The notes beneath the pieces were generated by a model. That model searched no databases. It had not been told where the DNA came from and was given only the letters and a program-made list of their open reading frames with translations. Below, one piece after another: positions 5,987 to 6,899 of a DNA stretch of 6,899 bases; the first letter of the stretch is position 1, and the number at the start of each line of letters is the position of its first letter. This DNA comes from an uncultured Lachnospiraceae bacterium (GTDB lineage Bacteria > Bacillota_A > Clostridia > Lachnospirales > Lachnospiraceae): NCBI GenBank assembly GCA_902787595.1, contig CADAHD010000125.1:1-6899 (forward strand), read 5' to 3'. Made by a program: the position numbers and the translations under genes.

Positions 5987-6619
5987 ATGGATAAGAAATT
6001 ACATGTTCTATTACTGAACGGAAGCCCTAAGACCAACGGTAATACGATGGTTGCGGTAAATGAGATGGTCAGGGTCTTTGAAGATGAAGGGGTTGAGGCT
6101 GAAGTGGTCCATATCGGAAACAGGGATATCCGCGGATGCGTTTCATGCAACAGCTGTTCAAAAAGCGGAAAATGTGTTTTTGATGACATCGTAAATGAAC
6201 TGGCTCCGAAGTTTGAGGCGGCTGACGGCATGGTAGTGGCATCGCCGGTTTATTATGCATCAGCAAATGCCACGCTGATCGCCTGCCTGGACAGACTGTT
6301 TTACAGCAGTCACTTTGACAAGACAATGAAGGTAGGAGCAAGTATTGTTGTAGCCAGAAGAGGCGGATGCTCGGCTACTTTTGATGAGCTGAATAAGTAT
6401 TTTACAATCTCCGGAATGCCTGTAGCTTCAAGTCAGTACTGGAACAGCATACACGGAAGGACGCCCGGACAGGCTTCTAAGGACCTGGAAGGGCTGCAGA
6501 CTATGAGGGTACTTGCACGTAATATGACATTCCTGATGAAGAGTATCGCACTTGGCAAAGAGAAGCTTGGTCTGCCGCAGCAGGAAGAACATGAGTGGAC
6601 GCACTTCATAAACGATTAA
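5987..6619 (+). CDS. Flavodoxin-fold NAD(P)H-dependent FMN reductase-like protein with Cys cluster
   Basis: A 210-residue cytoplasmic flavoprotein of the FMN reductase/iron-sulfur flavoprotein group. The N-terminus (KLHVLLLNGSPKTNGNT, 4-20) is strand 1 plus the FMN phosphate loop, SPVYY (86-90) is the second FMN contact, and DR (102-103) follows as usual. Between them is a compact cysteine motif, C51-x2-C54-x2-C57-x5-C63. In archaeal iron-sulfur flavoproteins the same spacing binds a [4Fe-4S] cluster, but many clostridial relatives with similar cysteines are uncharacterised, so a cluster is possible, not shown. The start at 5987 has AAGGAGG five bases upstream and puts the first strand at the N-terminus. 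No terminator separates it from tcdA, and one follows it. The electron acceptor is unknown; a role in redox balance of an anaerobe is inference. Confidence 0.85.
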   Translation: MDKKLHVLLLNGSPKTNGNTMVAVNEMVRVFEDEGVEAEVVHIGNRDIRGCVSCNSCSKSGKCVFDDIVNELAPKFEAADGMVVASPVYYASANATLIACLDRLFYSSHFDKTMKVGASIVVARRGGCSATFDELNKYFTISGMPVASSQYWNSIHGRTPGQASKDLEGLQTMRVLARNMTFLMKSIALGKEKLGLPQQEEHEWTHFIND

Positions 6620-6665
6620 GCCATCTGTGTCTTTTGCATAAGCCGAAAGATAAAGCAGTTTTTTG

Positions 6666-6696
6666 AAAAACCACGAGGTTCGTCCTCGTGGTTTTT
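6666..6696. terminator. Intrinsic terminator after the tcdA-flavoprotein operon
   Basis: A perfect 13-bp stem, AAAAACCACGAGG with CCTCGTGGTTTTT, around the 5-base loop TTCGT, followed by one more T. It lies 46 bases after the flavoprotein stop. Like the hairpin at 2949-2987 it has an A-run on one side and a T-run on the other, so it could work in both directions. It carries CCACGAGGTTCGTCC at 6671-6685. Confidence 0.88.
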
Positions 6697-6738
6697 TGAT
6701 AACGAAATCAAGATGTGGTCGCTTTTGACGGCAATATG

Positions 6739-6765
6739 TTGAAAACAGGGATGATATATGATAAT
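6739..6765 (+). promoter_or_regulatory. Possible promoter of the right-edge gene
   Basis: TTGAAA (6739-6744) is followed after 15 bases by GATAAT (6760-6765), in an AT-rich stretch between the terminator and the next gene. The spacing is short, and other -10-like hexamers (TATGAT at 6757) compete, so only the general location is supported. Confidence 0.25.
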
Positions 6766-6824
6766 AATAGAGCATAAACGGTCGCTATTGGATGGCGGGC
6801 CGGGAGATGGAGATACACTTTAGT

Positions 6825-6899
6825 ATGAAAGAGAAAAAGGATAAGCCCAAAAAGAAAAGCGCTCTCAGAGTATTTTTGACCGTTATAGGATTGATATTG
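6825..6899 (+). CDS. Partial CDS: N-terminus of a probable membrane-anchored protein
   Basis: Twenty-five codons are open to the right edge: a lysine-rich cytoplasmic start (MKEKKDKPKKK, 1-11) followed by the hydrophobic run VFLTVIGLIL (16-25) that continues out of the window. This is the look of a signal anchor or first membrane helix with a positive-inside N-terminus, as in penicillin-binding proteins or LytR-type cell-wall enzymes, but nothing more specific is visible. GGAG at 6809-6812 is a rather distant ribosome binding site; in-frame ATG codons at 6792 and 6807 are alternatives with poorer or too-close sites. It begins after a terminator, so it should be a new transcript. Confidence 0.5.
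   Translation, partial: MKEKKDKPKKKSALRVFLTVIGLIL

Noticed and set aside
6428..6775. 115-codon minus-strand open frame covering the terminator after the flavoprotein
   Set aside because: It reads through a strong hairpin terminator and antisense to the flavoprotein, with no ribosome binding site or domain.

Overview
The window looks like chromosomal DNA from a Gram-positive anaerobe of the Clostridia, most likely a Lachnospiraceae-type bacterium. This is inference from strong AGGAGG-type ribosome binding sites, heavy use of ATA, AGA and AGG codons, a small YtrA-type GntR/ABC operon, and a clostridial-type TcdA. Species cannot be named from sequence alone. There are six complete genes, one gene start cut off by the right edge, and no tRNA, rRNA, CRISPR array or transposase gene.

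Left part (1-2987, + strand): a two-gene operon. A MoxR-type AAA+ ATPase (29-1102) is followed after one base by a 614-residue protein (1104-2948) carrying two copies of a putative metallopeptidase domain and a C-terminal von Willebrand A (VWA) domain with a full metal-binding MIDAS site. The first peptidase copy has Cys in place of the catalytic Glu (HCQLH instead of HEYLH), so it looks like a pseudo-enzyme paired in cis with an intact copy. MoxR ATPases usually act as chaperones with VWA partners, so the two proteins probably work as one machine, but the target is unknown. A symmetric hairpin (2949-2987) ends this operon and also the convergent one.

Middle part (2995-5014, - strand): a three-gene operon read leftward, made of a GntR/YtrA-type repressor (4511-4882), an ABC ATPase (3657-4496) and an ABC-2 membrane protein (2995-3660). 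The transporter genes overlap by ATGA. The operon has a near-consensus sigma-A promoter (TTGACA, 17 bp, TATACT) embedded in an array of ACAGT units spaced 10-11 bp apart, the likely operator for self-regulation by the GntR protein.

Right part (5015-6899, + strand): a 14-bp perfect inverted repeat with a 37-base loop lies between the divergent promoters. It is followed by tcdA (tRNA ct6A dehydratase, 5157-5924) and a cysteine-rich flavodoxin-fold FMN protein (5987-6619), probably one transcript ended by the hairpin at 6666-6696. A new gene starts at about 6825, encoding a lysine-rich N-terminus and the beginning of a membrane segment, and runs off the edge.

The most notable signals are the active/inactive peptidase tandem, the 10-bp phased operator array over a promoter, and three hairpins in 3.7 kb that share a 15-base motif (CCACGRGGKYCGTCC), including loop bases that a terminator would not need to conserve.
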